From an uncultured Bacteroidales bacterium (lineage in GTDB: Bacteria > Bacteroidota > Bacteroidia > Bacteroidales > Bacteroidaceae), in the NCBI GenBank assembly GCA_902763885.1, contig CACWTU010000005.1, positions 35,858 through 99,857 on the forward strand: 64,000 nt of DNA, read 5' to 3'. Of this stretch, positions 51,139-60,840 are shown in pieces. A program made the position numbers and the translations under genes. Within the stretch, counting starts at the first letter, position 1. Each line of letters begins with the position of its first letter. The notes beneath the pieces were generated by a model, which did not search any database, was not told the DNA's origin, and was given only the letters and a program-made list of their open reading frames with translations.

Positions 51139-53187
51139 ATGCAGAAAGGTACAATCGGGGTAACGACAGAGAACATCTTCCCCATTATCAAACAGTTCCT
51201 CTATAGCGACCGTGAGATTTTCTTGCGTGAGATAGTATCAAATGCAGTTGATGCAACCCAGAAACTCAAGACATTGGCCTCCAAGGGTGATTTCAAGGGT
51301 GAGATGGGTGACCTTACGGTACATGTAACCGTCAATAAGGACAACATCACCGTAAGTGACCGCGGAATAGGTATGACCGCCGCTGAGATTGACAAGTATA
51401 TCAACCAGATAGCATTCTCCGGCGCCAATGATTTCCTTGAGAAATACAAGAATGACGCCAACGCCATCATCGGCCATTTCGGACTTGGTTTTTACTCAGC
51501 TTTTATGGTATCCAAGAAGGTGGAGATTATCACCAAGTCTTATCAGGAAGGTGCACAGGCTGTAAAATGGAGTTGTGACGGATCACCTGAATTCCAGCTT
51601 TCAGACAGCGATAAGGCTGACCGTGGTACCGATATCATTCTCTATCTGGATGATGACAGCAAGGAGTATCTGCAGGAGAGTACAATTCAGGGCCTGCTTA
51701 AGAAATACTGCAGGTTCCTACCCGTAAAGATTGCCTGCGGCAAGAACAAGATATGGAAAGACGGCAAGGAGGTTGAGACTGCCGAGGATAACATTATTAA
51801 CAATGTGGAGCCGCTCTGGACCAAGACCCCAAGCGAGCTTAAGGATGAGGATTACAAAGGGTTCTACCGTGAGCTCTATCCCATGCAGGAAGAACCCATG
51901 TTCTGGATACATCTGAACGTGGATTTCCCCTTCCATCTTACAGGTATCCTGTACTTTCCCAAGATCAAGACCAATCTGGATTTACAGAAGAACCGTATCC
52001 AGCTTTACTGCAACCAGGTATTCGTTACCGATTCCGTTGAGGGTATAGTTCCGGACTTCCTCACCCTACTCCATGGCGTGATAGATTCACCGGATATTCC
52101 GCTTAACGTATCCCGTTCATATCTGCAGAGTGATTCAAATGTCAAGAAGATATCCGGCTACATCACCAAGAAGGTTGCAGACCGCCTTACGTCAATATTT
52201 AAGAATGACCGTAAGGAGTTTGAGCAGAAGTGGGATGACGTGAAGCTCTTCATCAACTACGGAATGCTCACTGAGGAGGATTTCTACAGCAAGATGGAGA
52301 AGGTGGCTCTCTTCAAGGATACTGACGGCAAGTACTTCACCTTTGAGGAGTACAAGAAACTCATTGAAGGTAACCAGACTGATAAGAACAAGAGTCTGAT
52401 ATACCTCTACTCCACCAATAAGGAGGAGCAGTACGGATACATTGAGGCCGCCAAGAACAAGGGCTACAGCGTATTGCTGATGGATAATCAGCTGGATGTG
52501 CCTGTAATAGGTATGCTGGAGCAGAAGTTCGGTAATAACAGCCGATTCCAGAGGGTTGACAGTGACTCCGTTGACAACCTGATTGCCAAGGAGGACAATA
52601 AACCTGTGGATCTGCCTGCAGGCCAGCTGCGCATGATAACAAAGGTGTTCAGCAGCCAGATGCCTAAAATTGAAAAGGCTGATTTCCATGTTGACGCACA
52701 AAGTCTTGGTGAGTCATCACTGCCTGTCATGGTAACATGCAGTGAGTATATGCGCCGTATGAAAGATATGGCAGCAATCCAGCCCGGCATGAATTTCTAC
52801 GGTGATATGCCCGATATGTACACAGTCATCCTTAACAAGGACCACAAACTTATCAAGAAGGTGCTTGATGATGCTGCCGCCGCATGTGACAGCAAGGTTA
52901 AGCCTGAGGATGATAAGCTGAACAGCCTCAAGGAGCGTCAGGCAGAACTCCGTAAGGCTCGTGAGGGCAAGAAAGATGAGGATGTACCTCAGGCTGAGAA
53001 GGATGAGATGAAGGATATTGACGGTAAGATTTCAGAGGCAGAGAACGCCATCTCAAATATCTATTCTGAATATGCTGCCGGCAACAAGGTGGTACATGAA
53101 CTCATAGATCTGGCTCTCCTTCAGAACGGAATGCTTAAGGGTGAGGCTCTGGCTGCATTCATCCGCCGTAGCGTGGAACTTATCTGA
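51139..53187 (+). CDS. htpG: Molecular chaperone HtpG (Hsp90)
   Basis: A 682-aa Hsp90. N-terminal ATPase domain with the GHKL motifs REIVSNAVDATQKLKTL, VSDRGIGMT and GHFGLGFYSAFMV, middle domain with PLWTKTPSELKDEDYKGFYR and LNVSRSYLQSD, and a C-terminal dimerisation part after about 530. It has a lysine/glutamate-rich insert near 600-630. The position just downstream of clpC, with its own leader, groups two heat-shock-type genes. No clear promoter element is seen in the 46 nt between the clpC terminator and the start. Confidence 0.96.
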   Translation: MQKGTIGVTTENIFPIIKQFLYSDREIFLREIVSNAVDATQKLKTLASKGDFKGEMGDLTVHVTVNKDNITVSDRGIGMTAAEIDKYINQIAFSGANDFLEKYKNDANAIIGHFGLGFYSAFMVSKKVEIITKSYQEGAQAVKWSCDGSPEFQLSDSDKADRGTDIILYLDDDSKEYLQESTIQGLLKKYCRFLPVKIACGKNKIWKDGKEVETAEDNIINNVEPLWTKTPSELKDEDYKGFYRELYPMQEEPMFWIHLNVDFPFHLTGILYFPKIKTNLDLQKNRIQLYCNQVFVTDSVEGIVPDFLTLLHGVIDSPDIPLNVSRSYLQSDSNVKKISGYITKKVADRLTSIFKNDRKEFEQKWDDVKLFINYGMLTEEDFYSKMEKVALFKDTDGKYFTFEEYKKLIEGNQTDKNKSLIYLYSTNKEEQYGYIEAAKNKGYSVLLMDNQLDVPVIGMLEQKFGNNSRFQRVDSDSVDNLIAKEDNKPVDLPAGQLRMITKVFSSQMPKIEKADFHVDAQSLGESSLPVMVTCSEYMRRMKDMAAIQPGMNFYGDMPDMYTVILNKDHKLIKKVLDDAAAACDSKVKPEDDKLNSLKERQAELRKAREGKKDEDVPQAEKDEMKDIDGKISEAENAISNIYSEYAAGNKVVHELIDLALLQNGMLKGEALAAFIRRSVELI

Positions 53188-53213
53188 TTTTATAATCATT
53201 TTATTTGAAAAAG

Positions 53214-53243
53214 GGCACTGAGAGTACATCAGTGCCTTTTTTT
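53214..53243 (+). terminator. Terminator of htpG
   Basis: A perfect 8-bp stem GGCACTGA / TCAGTGCC with loop GAGTACA, followed by seven T residues. Confidence 0.92.
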
Positions 53244-53295
53244 ACATATCTTTAAATAAGATACGCTGCGCCTCGGGATAAAAAATCAAGTAAAC

Positions 53296-53329
53296 TTGTT
53301 TTTTCTCGTCTCGGTTTGCAGTATCTTTG
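53296..53329 (+). promoter_or_regulatory. Promoter of the patatin/barrel gene
   Basis: TTG at 53296-53298, a 23-nt spacer, and TATCTTTG at 53322-53329. The start codon follows 30 nt later at 53360. Confidence 0.65.
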
Positions 53330-53359
53330 TAACAGAGCGTAACAGAGCACATCATACTT

Positions 53360-55669
53360 ATGTTTAAAAGGGCTTGCATATCGTTGATAATCACATTGCT
53401 GTCGCTGTCTTTTTCTGCCAGCGCCCAAAAGGTGGGTCTGGTTCTGAGCGGTGGTGGAGCCAAAGGTATGGCTCATATCGGTGTGATACGTGCTCTTGAA
53501 GAAAACGGGATACCGATTGATTATGTAGCAGGTACATCCATGGGAGCTGTTATAGGTTCACTTTATGCCATGGGTTATTCTCCTGATGAGATGGAGGCTC
53601 TTATACGTTCTGATGAATTTACCAAATGGTACCTGGGTACCAAGGACATGGATTATCAGTTCTATTTCAAGCAGAATCCTCCTACTCCCTCATTCCTTTC
53701 AGCCCAGATTGCCATCAAGGATTCCATGACTGTTATCCGGCCTATGGTAAACAGCGTGGTTGATCCGCTGCAGATGAATCTGGCCTTCGTTGATGTGTTT
53801 GCCGGTGCATCGGCCGCATGTGAGAAGGATTTCAACAATCTGCTGGTGCCGTTCCGTGCGGTGGCATCGGATGTATTCAACAAGAACTCCATCGTACTTT
53901 CCAAGGGCGATTTAGGTGATGCAGTACGCGCATCAATGTCATTCCCGTTTGTGTTCCGCCCCATCAGAATTGATTCCATAATCGCTTATGACGGAGGTAT
54001 TTATGATAACTTCCCTGTAGATGTCATGGTTCAGGATTTTAATCCGGATTTTATTGTTGGCAGCGTGGTGGCGGTTGCGCCCGGAGAGCCTGTGGTGGAA
54101 ATCCCTGATGATTATGACCTCATGGGCCAGGTGCGTAGCATGATAGTACAGAAGAGTGACTACAGCCTTGACCCAAAACTTGGCGTAAAAGTGGAATTCA
54201 ACCTGAGTAACGTAGGATTGCTTGATTTCCAGAAGATTGATGAAGTATCAGAATTGGGATACAGAAACACCATGCAGCTTATGGATTCCATCAAGTCAAG
54301 GGTTGCTGCCCGTGTAGATACCATACAGGTCAGTAACCGTCGCAAGGAGTTCAAGAAAAAGATTCCTGAACTGGTGTTTAAAGAGGTTGATGTGAACGGT
54401 GTAAACCGTGCGCAGAGACGTTACATTCAGAAGGAACTTAAGGCTACTGACGGTACATTTGATTTTGAGGACTTCAAATCAGGTTATTTCAAGCTTTTAT
54501 CAGATGATGCCATAAGTGAAATTATTCCCGGTACGGATTATTCTGAATCAGATTCCACCTTCAAGCTTAACCTGAATGTCAAGCTTGATGACCATCCCAC
54601 GTTCAGTCTTGGCGGCGGACTCTCCACCTCCGTTTCAAGCCAGCTGTACGGATCTGTCTCATATAACCATATAGGTGATGCATCAGAGTCATATCTGCTT
54701 GAGGGACAGCTGGGCAGATCATATAATAACGCACAATTACTTACCCGTATAGACATGGCTACCCAGATTCCCATGTCATTCTCCATTCAGTTGGCTTATA
54801 ACAACATGAACTACTTCCGTTCAGAAGCATTCATCTTCTCTGATGATAAGTTTATGCCGGCTTTGAACAAAGCAGAGGAGTATTTTGTGAAGTTCAAGAT
54901 TTCTCGTCCTTTCCTGAATAACTATAAGGCTGTTTTCTCATTTGGATTGGCTCAGCACAATGATTTCTATTCACAGACAAGCAATGTTGACCTTAGGGGT
55001 TTCAAGTATGACTGCAGCCAGCATGACATGTTGGGAGGCTCTGTTACTTTCACGGGTAACACATTGAATTCCATCCAGTATCCCATAAGCGGCCGTTCAG
55101 CAACTATCCGCGCATTTATCGGTACAGAGAAAGACCTCTTTAAGCCGATGAATGAAAACACTGACAACCATTCTGTTGACCGTTCCTGGCTACAACTTAA
55201 AGCTAATCTGGATCAATACATAAGAATGTCAAATCATTTCTCATTGGGAACATTGCTGGAGGCATTCTACTCATCAAGAAACTTCTCTGCCAATTATCAG
55301 GCAACCATGATGCAGGCCGGTCAATTCCGTCCCACTGTAAACAGTCAGTTCCAGTTTGATCCGGATTTTGCCGCCAATGCCTATTTTGCTGCTGGAATCA
55401 AACCTATATGGGTAATTAACAGTGTCTTTCATGTCCGTGCGGAGGCTTATTGGTTTCAGCCGGTCCGTCCTATAAAGGTTGTTGACGGTGAAGCTGTATA
55501 TGGTAAGGCATTATCAGGCACACAGATGATGGGTGAATTGAATTTCGTGGCGCAATACCAAAAGATTTCTTTCAATGCCTTTGTGGATCTGTCCACATCC
55601 AACAACAGCCCTTATCTGTTTGGCATAACGCTGGGTATCCTTATGCCGAACGAATGGTTCCTGGAATAA
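53360..55669 (+). CDS. Patatin-like phospholipase with outer-membrane barrel
   Basis: A 769-aa outer-membrane protein. Signal peptide to about residue 22 (FSASAQ), patatin domain (about 23-310) with oxyanion GGGAKGMA, nucleophile GTSMG and DGGIYDNFP, a POTRA-like domain (about 330-410) with VDVNGVNRAQRRYI, and a 16-strand BamA-like barrel to the C-terminus. The arrangement is that of PlpD/FplA-type (type Vd) proteins. It hydrolyses phospholipid acyl chains on the cell surface or after release. The C-terminal strand ends in Glu rather than the usual aromatic residue. Confidence 0.92.
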   Translation: MFKRACISLIITLLSLSFSASAQKVGLVLSGGGAKGMAHIGVIRALEENGIPIDYVAGTSMGAVIGSLYAMGYSPDEMEALIRSDEFTKWYLGTKDMDYQFYFKQNPPTPSFLSAQIAIKDSMTVIRPMVNSVVDPLQMNLAFVDVFAGASAACEKDFNNLLVPFRAVASDVFNKNSIVLSKGDLGDAVRASMSFPFVFRPIRIDSIIAYDGGIYDNFPVDVMVQDFNPDFIVGSVVAVAPGEPVVEIPDDYDLMGQVRSMIVQKSDYSLDPKLGVKVEFNLSNVGLLDFQKIDEVSELGYRNTMQLMDSIKSRVAARVDTIQVSNRRKEFKKKIPELVFKEVDVNGVNRAQRRYIQKELKATDGTFDFEDFKSGYFKLLSDDAISEIIPGTDYSESDSTFKLNLNVKLDDHPTFSLGGGLSTSVSSQLYGSVSYNHIGDASESYLLEGQLGRSYNNAQLLTRIDMATQIPMSFSIQLAYNNMNYFRSEAFIFSDDKFMPALNKAEEYFVKFKISRPFLNNYKAVFSFGLAQHNDFYSQTSNVDLRGFKYDCSQHDMLGGSVTFTGNTLNSIQYPISGRSATIRAFIGTEKDLFKPMNENTDNHSVDRSWLQLKANLDQYIRMSNHFSLGTLLEAFYSSRNFSANYQATMMQAGQFRPTVNSQFQFDPDFAANAYFAAGIKPIWVINSVFHVRAEAYWFQPVRPIKVVDGEAVYGKALSGTQMMGELNFVAQYQKISFNAFVDLSTSNNSPYLFGITLGILMPNEWFLE

Positions 55670-55673
55670 TATT

Positions 55674-56873
55674 TTAACTTTCCTGGCTGGCTTGTGCCTC
55701 CTCCCTCTTTCCTTTAAGCCATAATGAAGGTGATGTTCCTGTCACTTTCTGGAACTGTCTGTAAAATGTGGAACTGCTTATATAACCACATGAATATTCC
55801 ACATTTTTTGATGACTCTCCCTTGAGAAGCAACTCCTGGGCATAATTTATTCTGGCGTGGTTCACATAATCAGAGAATGACTTGCCACTGAACTGCCTTA
55901 CGGCAAGTGAAAGGTACGTACGGTTCGTGCCCAATCTCTGAGCCAGGTCTATCAGGTTTAGGTCAGGCTCAAGGAAAACCTTCTCGTCATTCATGAGATG
56001 TTCCAGGTTCTTCCAGCAGTTGGTAATGGTAAGTTCCTGGCGGTTTTCCAGAAAGACGGCTCCCTTGGCAGACTTACCGGAATCACCTTTCTCAAGTATT
56101 TGCCTTATGTCTACTGCGCTATAGTCAATGCTGAAAGCCAGCAGTGTGAGTGCAAACTGGTAAAAGAATGTAATGAAAATAAGAATCAGCTTATTCAGGT
56201 TCATGCTTTGCTGGTAATCAGGTGAAGCTTCTCTAAGCAATACCACCAGCACACCAATTGCCGTAAGTATTGATATAGTCCTGGCTTGCGTGACGGAACG
56301 TCCGTTATTGGATGAGAAATATTCATTTACCGTATCCTCATATTTGTACAGTGACCAGCAGCACCATAGCAACACTCCTGCCTCAAACCAGAATGCCACT
56401 GTCCGGGCCATATGATAACATGTGTATCCCATTATGGTGAGCTTTGTGTCATTGTTCAGAAGGCTGGATTCATTCAGTATGACGCTATTGTGTATCCTCT
56501 GCAGGGAATCATGGCTTGCCCCCAGATATACTATCAGGAACAGTGCCGTTATGGTTACCATAGGAATAAAAACAACAGTATCCTTAAGGGTTATTCCTTT
56601 AAGGTTGGCCAGTTCAATGGTAAACAGGTAAAACAACGGGGCGTATGCCATGCTTATGATAATATATACAGGCCATGTCCACACCATATGGCATTTGTCC
56701 GGGTTGAACAATTGCGCATAAATCAGCATGCGCGTGCTCCATACTATCTGGATGGCTACAAGAAGCCAGTGGCATTTGTTCTTTTTCTGTTTGAAAAGCG
56801 CTATAGAGAGTGCACATACAAAACTGAATACACCAAGTAGAGTGTATAGAAGATGTACCGGTATGTTGCTCAT
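55674..56873 (-). CDS. Membrane AraC-family transcription regulator
   Basis: A 399-aa protein with seven TM segments (about 5-265) and a C-terminal AraC HTH domain (about 300-395; LIDLAQRLGTNRTYLSLAVR and SSTFYRQFQKVTGTSPSLW). Membrane AraC regulators of this layout are common in Bacteroidetes. The start MSNIPVHLLYTLLGVFSFVC at 56873 was chosen because the frame from 56966 has an unlikely first 31 residues. It is divergent from the acyl-CoA synthetase gene and may control it. Confidence 0.88.
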   Translation of the reverse strand: MSNIPVHLLYTLLGVFSFVCALSIALFKQKKNKCHWLLVAIQIVWSTRMLIYAQLFNPDKCHMVWTWPVYIIISMAYAPLFYLFTIELANLKGITLKDTVVFIPMVTITALFLIVYLGASHDSLQRIHNSVILNESSLLNNDTKLTIMGYTCYHMARTVAFWFEAGVLLWCCWSLYKYEDTVNEYFSSNNGRSVTQARTISILTAIGVLVVLLREASPDYQQSMNLNKLILIFITFFYQFALTLLAFSIDYSAVDIRQILEKGDSGKSAKGAVFLENRQELTITNCWKNLEHLMNDEKVFLEPDLNLIDLAQRLGTNRTYLSLAVRQFSGKSFSDYVNHARINYAQELLLKGESSKNVEYSCGYISSSTFYRQFQKVTGTSPSLWLKGKREEAQASQES

Positions 56874-56942
56874 ATAATATGTTACTGATAATTCCTGGTT
56901 CACGAAAATACAAAAAAAAGTAGTTTTGTTGTTCAAAAATGA

Positions 56943-56950
56943 TAAATTTG
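56943..56950 (+). promoter_or_regulatory. Promoter -7 element of the acyl-CoA synthetase gene
   Basis: TAAATTTG matches TAnnTTTG, 24 nt before the start at 56975. No clear -33 element at the right distance. Confidence 0.55.
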
Positions 56951-56974
56951 CGAATATTATAATCAAATGACATT

Positions 56975-58621
56975 ATGGAGAAATATCCACATTATCTTGA
57001 AAGGCTCCAGGCTGCAACACGAAAGTATTGGGATAAGCCGGCACTCAACAACATAGGAGGCGAATCATTTACATATGCACAGATGGCCCGTTCCATCGCC
57101 CGCTTCCATATAGTTTTTGAATATGCAGGCATTAAGAAAGGTGAACGCATTGCCCTGTGCGCTCAGAACGGTGCTCGTTGGGGATTCGCATACCTGGCTG
57201 TCAATACATATGAAACGGTTATCGTGCCTATTCTGGCTGACTTCAAGCCTGAGAGTGTAATAGGTCTTGTTAACCATTCGGGAAGTATTGCCTTGTTTAC
57301 CGATTTGGAAAAATGGTCCAAGATGGATATCAAGGAGATGCCTGATGTCCGTGCTGTCTTTGATGTAAATACACTTAAACTGCTTTTCTGTAACGATGAA
57401 AAGATACAGTACGCTTTTGACCATCTTGATGAACTGTTTGAGAAGAAATATCCAAACGGATTCGGCCCCGATGATGTAGTGTATCCTACTGACAACTGGG
57501 ATAATCTGTCTACGATTAATTATACGTCAGGCTCTACGGGTGATCCCAAGGGTGTAATGCTTACTTACCGTAACTTCTCCGCCAATGTGGATTTCAGTCA
57601 GCGTCATGTGCCTGCAGGTGACAAGATGGTCTCCATGCTCCCCATGGCTCACATGTACGGTCTTGTCATTGAGTTCCTCTATCCGCTCTGCAACGGTACT
57701 TCAATCTATTGGCTCGGTAAGGCCCCCACTCCGGCTGCGCTCATGAAAGCTTTTGCCGATGTCAAGCCCTATCTGCTTATCACCGTACCTTTGGTGATGG
57801 AGAAGATATACAAGTCTAAGATCAAGCCCATGATTGATAAACCTGCCATTAAGTTCGCTCTTAAAGTACCAGGTCTTAACTCTATTATTTATAAGAAGAT
57901 AAAAGATGGACTTGTGGCTGCATTCGGCGGGAACTGCGAGGAGTTCATCATGGGTGGTGCAGCTCTCAATCCTGAAGTTGAGCGCATATTCAAGAAGATA
58001 AAGTTCCCATATCTGGTAGGTTACGGAATGACTGAGGCCTGCCCTCTCCTGGCCTATGAGCATTGGACCAAATATGTGCCGGGTTCTTGCGGCAAGCCTG
58101 TAGATGTGGCAGAGGTGCGTATTGATTCCGATGATCCTCAGCATACAGTCGGTGAGATTCAGGCTCGTGGTGAGAACATAACTATCGGCTACTATAACAA
58201 TCCGGAGGCAACTGCCAATGCCTTTACGGAGGATGGCTGGCTCAAGACCGGTGACCTGGGCATCATGGATGCTGACGGTAACATATTCATCCGCGGACGT
58301 TCCAAGAACATGATTCTGGGTCCTTCCGGCCAGAATATATATCCTGAGGAGATTGAGGCTGTCGTCAACAATCAGGATTATGTAATTGAGTCTGTTGTGG
58401 TGGATCGTGGCGGTAAACTTGTGGCATTGGTATATCTTGATGAGCAGGCAATAGCAAAGTCTCTGCTTGATCCGGAGGCTAAGGATGCAATACCTGAGAA
58501 CATCCGTCTGGCATCAAACAGAAAGTTACCCGTTTACAGCCAGATTGCCAAGGTGGAGATACAGGCCGTTCCGTTTGAGAAGACGCCTAAGATGTCTATC
58601 CGCCGATTCCTCTATAAATAA
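56975..58621 (+). CDS. Long-chain-fatty-acid CoA ligase family protein
   Basis: A 548-aa AMP-forming acyl-CoA synthetase. P-loop INYTSGSTGDPKGVMLTYRN (about 178-197), YGMTEACPLLAYEHW (about 350), GWLKTGDLGIMDADGNIFI and the hinge RGRSKNMILGPSGQNIYPEE, with a C-terminal lysine in FEKTPKMSIRRF. It activates fatty acids for lipid synthesis or degradation. An alternative start is unlikely as MEKYPHYLERLQAATRKYWD is family-like. An AraC regulator gene is divergent, and a small-RNA candidate follows. Confidence 0.93.
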   Translation: MEKYPHYLERLQAATRKYWDKPALNNIGGESFTYAQMARSIARFHIVFEYAGIKKGERIALCAQNGARWGFAYLAVNTYETVIVPILADFKPESVIGLVNHSGSIALFTDLEKWSKMDIKEMPDVRAVFDVNTLKLLFCNDEKIQYAFDHLDELFEKKYPNGFGPDDVVYPTDNWDNLSTINYTSGSTGDPKGVMLTYRNFSANVDFSQRHVPAGDKMVSMLPMAHMYGLVIEFLYPLCNGTSIYWLGKAPTPAALMKAFADVKPYLLITVPLVMEKIYKSKIKPMIDKPAIKFALKVPGLNSIIYKKIKDGLVAAFGGNCEEFIMGGAALNPEVERIFKKIKFPYLVGYGMTEACPLLAYEHWTKYVPGSCGKPVDVAEVRIDSDDPQHTVGEIQARGENITIGYYNNPEATANAFTEDGWLKTGDLGIMDADGNIFIRGRSKNMILGPSGQNIYPEEIEAVVNNQDYVIESVVVDRGGKLVALVYLDEQAIAKSLLDPEAKDAIPENIRLASNRKLPVYSQIAKVEIQAVPFEKTPKMSIRRFLYK

Positions 58622-58636
58622 AAATAACAAAAAATA

Positions 58637-58668
58637 TTTGTCTCCTTGATTATTATGTTGTATTTTCG
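58637..58668 (+). promoter_or_regulatory. Promoter of the small-RNA candidate at 58674
   Basis: TTTG at 58637-58640, an exact 20-nt spacer, then TATTTTCG at 58661-58668 (one base off TAnnTTTG). No coding start follows; a conserved 15-mer begins 6 nt after it. Confidence 0.6.
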
Positions 58669-58673
58669 CAACC

Positions 58674-58767
58674 GCAAACAAGGAGAGAAGATTAGGTTGT
58701 TCCGTATAAACGGTTCATCTATTTTTCGGGAGCATGAGTGGCTGTGACAGCTACTCATTCTTTTTTT
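58674..58767 (+). ncRNA. Candidate small RNA A
   Basis: A noncoding unit of about 94 nt: 5' GCAAACAAGGAGAGA (shared exactly with the unit at 62222), a middle hairpin CCGTATAAACGG, and an 11-bp terminator stem (58734-58758) followed by a seven-T run. It lies in the convergent gap between the acyl-CoA synthetase gene and the DUF4143 remnant. No open reading frame with a family resemblance is seen. Function unknown. Confidence 0.55.
58734..58767 (+). terminator. Terminator of small RNA A
   Basis: ATGAGTGGCTG pairs with CAGCTACTCAT (11 bp, one G-T) around TGA, then TCTTTTTTT. It may also end transcripts from the acyl-CoA synthetase gene. Confidence 0.85.
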
Positions 58768-59957
58768 ATACCAAAACGCCGCAAAGGGGTCGCATAAAGG
58801 GGAACTGACTTTATATCATTAGCCATCCCGAAGTTTTTTCCTGATATGCGGTAAGCAAAAGGACACTTGTAGGTTTTTTTGAAATTGTTCATACTGATAG
58901 CATCAACCTTCCTGCCTTTCTTGACCTCTAAGGGAATGACACTCATACCATCCTGCAGGATGTACTCCACCTCCTGAGTATTATCGTTTTTCCAATAACG
59001 GAGAGTAATGCCGTTGGCAGAGAGAGCCTGAGCAACGTAGTTCTCTGCTACGGAACCAAGGAAGGTGTTATCAGTTTCAATGGAATTGAGGAGCATCTGG
59101 GCAGGCATCTGGGCTTTTGTGTTAAGCAGGCCGATATCAGACATATAGATCTTGAAATCACTGTCATCTTCCTGAGTCGAGATGGGGATGAAACCATGGG
59201 ATATCAATTTGCACTTATGGACTATCCCGGCCAAAATGAGCCATTCTATTGCCTCGCCGAATATCTTGGCAGTACCGCCTTTTTGCGCAAGCTTGTATTG
59301 GAACTTGCGGTTCTCTTTGGCCAACTGCGCAGGAATGGAGTTAAAGCAAGCTCTTATCTTGACTGTGGTTCCCGGTTTGGCATATTTGGCCATATCGGCA
59401 TTGTAACCATTCAGAATGGACTGCTGTACCGTACGGCACTCAAGGTAACTGTGGGTCTCAACGTATTTTCCTACGCTCTCAGGCATACCTCCAATTATAA
59501 GGTATCGCTGATAATAATCCAGAGCCAAATGATGAACTGAAGCCGGCATTGCCTCATTTGAATTGAAGTGGGTACGGATATCCTCTGCCAGAATATCCAT
59601 ATTCATGGCCCACAGGAACTCTTCAAAATCCATAGGGTAAAGGCGCAACTCATCGACCTTACCTACAGGATATGAAAACTCTTCTTCCTGTTTTTCTTGA
59701 GTTTCTTCCAGATCCGGCTTGTTTCTCTGATTTACGGCAACACCCAGAAGGCTTCCTGCGGCCACGACATCATACTGTGGATAATCCTCCTGGAAATATT
59801 TCAGGGCTAGCAGCGCCCGCTTGCAGTCCTGAATCTCATCCAGTATGACAAGTGTATCATGCGGGACAATCCTGACATTGTACAATGTTTCCAGATAAGC
59901 GATTATTTCCAAAGGATTGATATTGTCCTTAAGGAAATTGCGGACATCTGTAACCAA
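58755..59957 (-). pseudogene. DUF4143-type AAA ATPase, 5'-truncated
   Basis: The remaining 400 residues match the AAA_14/DUF4143 ATPase family: Walker B-like LVILDEIQDCKRALLALKYF, VAAGSLLGVAV, the FPMDFEEFL-type segment LYPMDFEEFLWAMN, and the C-terminal nuclease-like EVEYILQDGMSVIPLEVKKG. The first 60 or so residues with the Walker A (P-loop) are missing: the frame opens at a TTG, is closed by TAG one codon further out (59961-59963), and a REP-like element lies 70 nt beyond. So it cannot bind ATP in the usual way and is most likely a remnant. Confidence 0.8.
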
Positions 59958-60032
59958 AAACTATAATAAAATCATATAAGTTCTGATTATTTCATAGTTT
60001 TCAGTCAAAAGCACAGGATCCGAAATATTATT

Positions 60033-60059
60033 GACACAGGGAACTGATACTTCTGTGTC
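60033..60059 (+). repeat. REP-like palindrome, GACACAG type, copy 1
   Basis: GACACAG / CTGTGTC around the 13-nt loop GGAACTGATACTT. It lies upstream of the truncated ATPase gene, where its lost 5' part would have been. Confidence 0.8.
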
Positions 60060-60104
60060 CAGGTTGTTTCTATATGACAGATAGCATCGGACGATTTCTT
60101 TTGT

Positions 60105-60112
60105 TATCTTTG
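60105..60112 (+). promoter_or_regulatory. Promoter -7 element of the flavin-reductase gene
   Basis: TATCTTTG matches TAnnTTTG, 68 nt before the start at 60181. Confidence 0.55.
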
Positions 60113-60180
60113 CTGTATATATCATAAGAGGATATTAAACATTCATTTGAAGGAGAAATATTATTATAAAGGACAACGTT

Positions 60181-60747
60181 ATGAAACAACCGATCAAGAC
60201 TACTGAGGCTATATTTCCGATGCCGGTTCTGCTTATAGCCACTTACAATGAGGACGGCTCTATAGATGTTATGAACGCAGCCTGGGGCACTATGTTGGAG
60301 CGCGACCGCGTGGCACTGAACCTGACCGAGACCCACAAGACGGTTGAGAACATAAAGCGCACCAGGGGTTTTGTGATTCATATTGCCGATGCCGCTCATG
60401 TGGTTGAGGCCGATTATTTTGGCGTGGTGTCGGGCCATAAGGAGAAGGATAAGTTCCTGAACAGCGGTCTGACCGCCACAAAGTCAAAGCTGGTCAATGC
60501 TCCTGTTATCAATGAATTGCCTATAGCTATGGAGTGTGAGTTCATTGAATACCAAAGTGATGAGACCGGCATAGGTGTTATTGGCAAGGTTCTGCAGACA
60601 TCGGTTGAGGCTGACAAGATGAAGGACGGCAAGGTTGATGTGGATGCCCTCAAAGCCATCACATTTGATCCTTACACCCACGGCTATTACCTGGTTGCCG
60701 GACGTGTAGGCGAGGCTTTCAAGGATGGACTGAAACTTAAGAAATGA
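60181..60747 (+). CDS. Flavin reductase family protein
   Basis: A 188-aa FMN-binding split-barrel protein. MNAAWGTMLERDRVALNLTE and HKTVENIKRTRGFVIHIADA are typical of the flavin reductase/flavoredoxin-like branch, which reduces flavins with NAD(P)H or carries electrons in anaerobes. It is monocistronic, with an upstream promoter element and a hairpin terminator at 60801-60831. The start MKQPIKTTEAIFPMPVLLIA matches the family N-terminus. Confidence 0.9.
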   Translation: MKQPIKTTEAIFPMPVLLIATYNEDGSIDVMNAAWGTMLERDRVALNLTETHKTVENIKRTRGFVIHIADAAHVVEADYFGVVSGHKEKDKFLNSGLTATKSKLVNAPVINELPIAMECEFIEYQSDETGIGVIGKVLQTSVEADKMKDGKVDVDALKAITFDPYTHGYYLVAGRVGEAFKDGLKLKK

Positions 60748-60778
60748 TACTGAGGCTATCTGTGTGATACCTCTTTAA

Positions 60779-60812
60779 TTTCAACTATTGAAAATGGACT
60801 GAGAAGGCTGGT
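60779..60812 (+). repeat. Copy of the small RNA B 3' block
   Basis: A 34-nt block identical but for three bases to 62269-62302. It leads into a terminator hairpin as in small RNA B, but no promoter or GCAAACAAGG box is present upstream here. Confidence 0.75.
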
Positions 60813-60831
60813 GTCGCTACCAGCCTTTCTC
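60801..60831 (+). terminator. Terminator of the flavin-reductase gene
   Basis: GAGAAGGCTGGT pairs with ACCAGCCTTTCTC (one bulge) around GTCGCT, followed by CATTTTG. Part of the repeat block. Confidence 0.65.
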
Positions 60832-60840
60832 TCATTTTGA

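Noticed and set aside
56874-56966. 31-residue N-terminal extension of the AraC regulator
   Set aside because: It covers the divergent promoter region and has no resemblance to a TM or signal segment of the family; ATG at 56873 leads directly into TM1.
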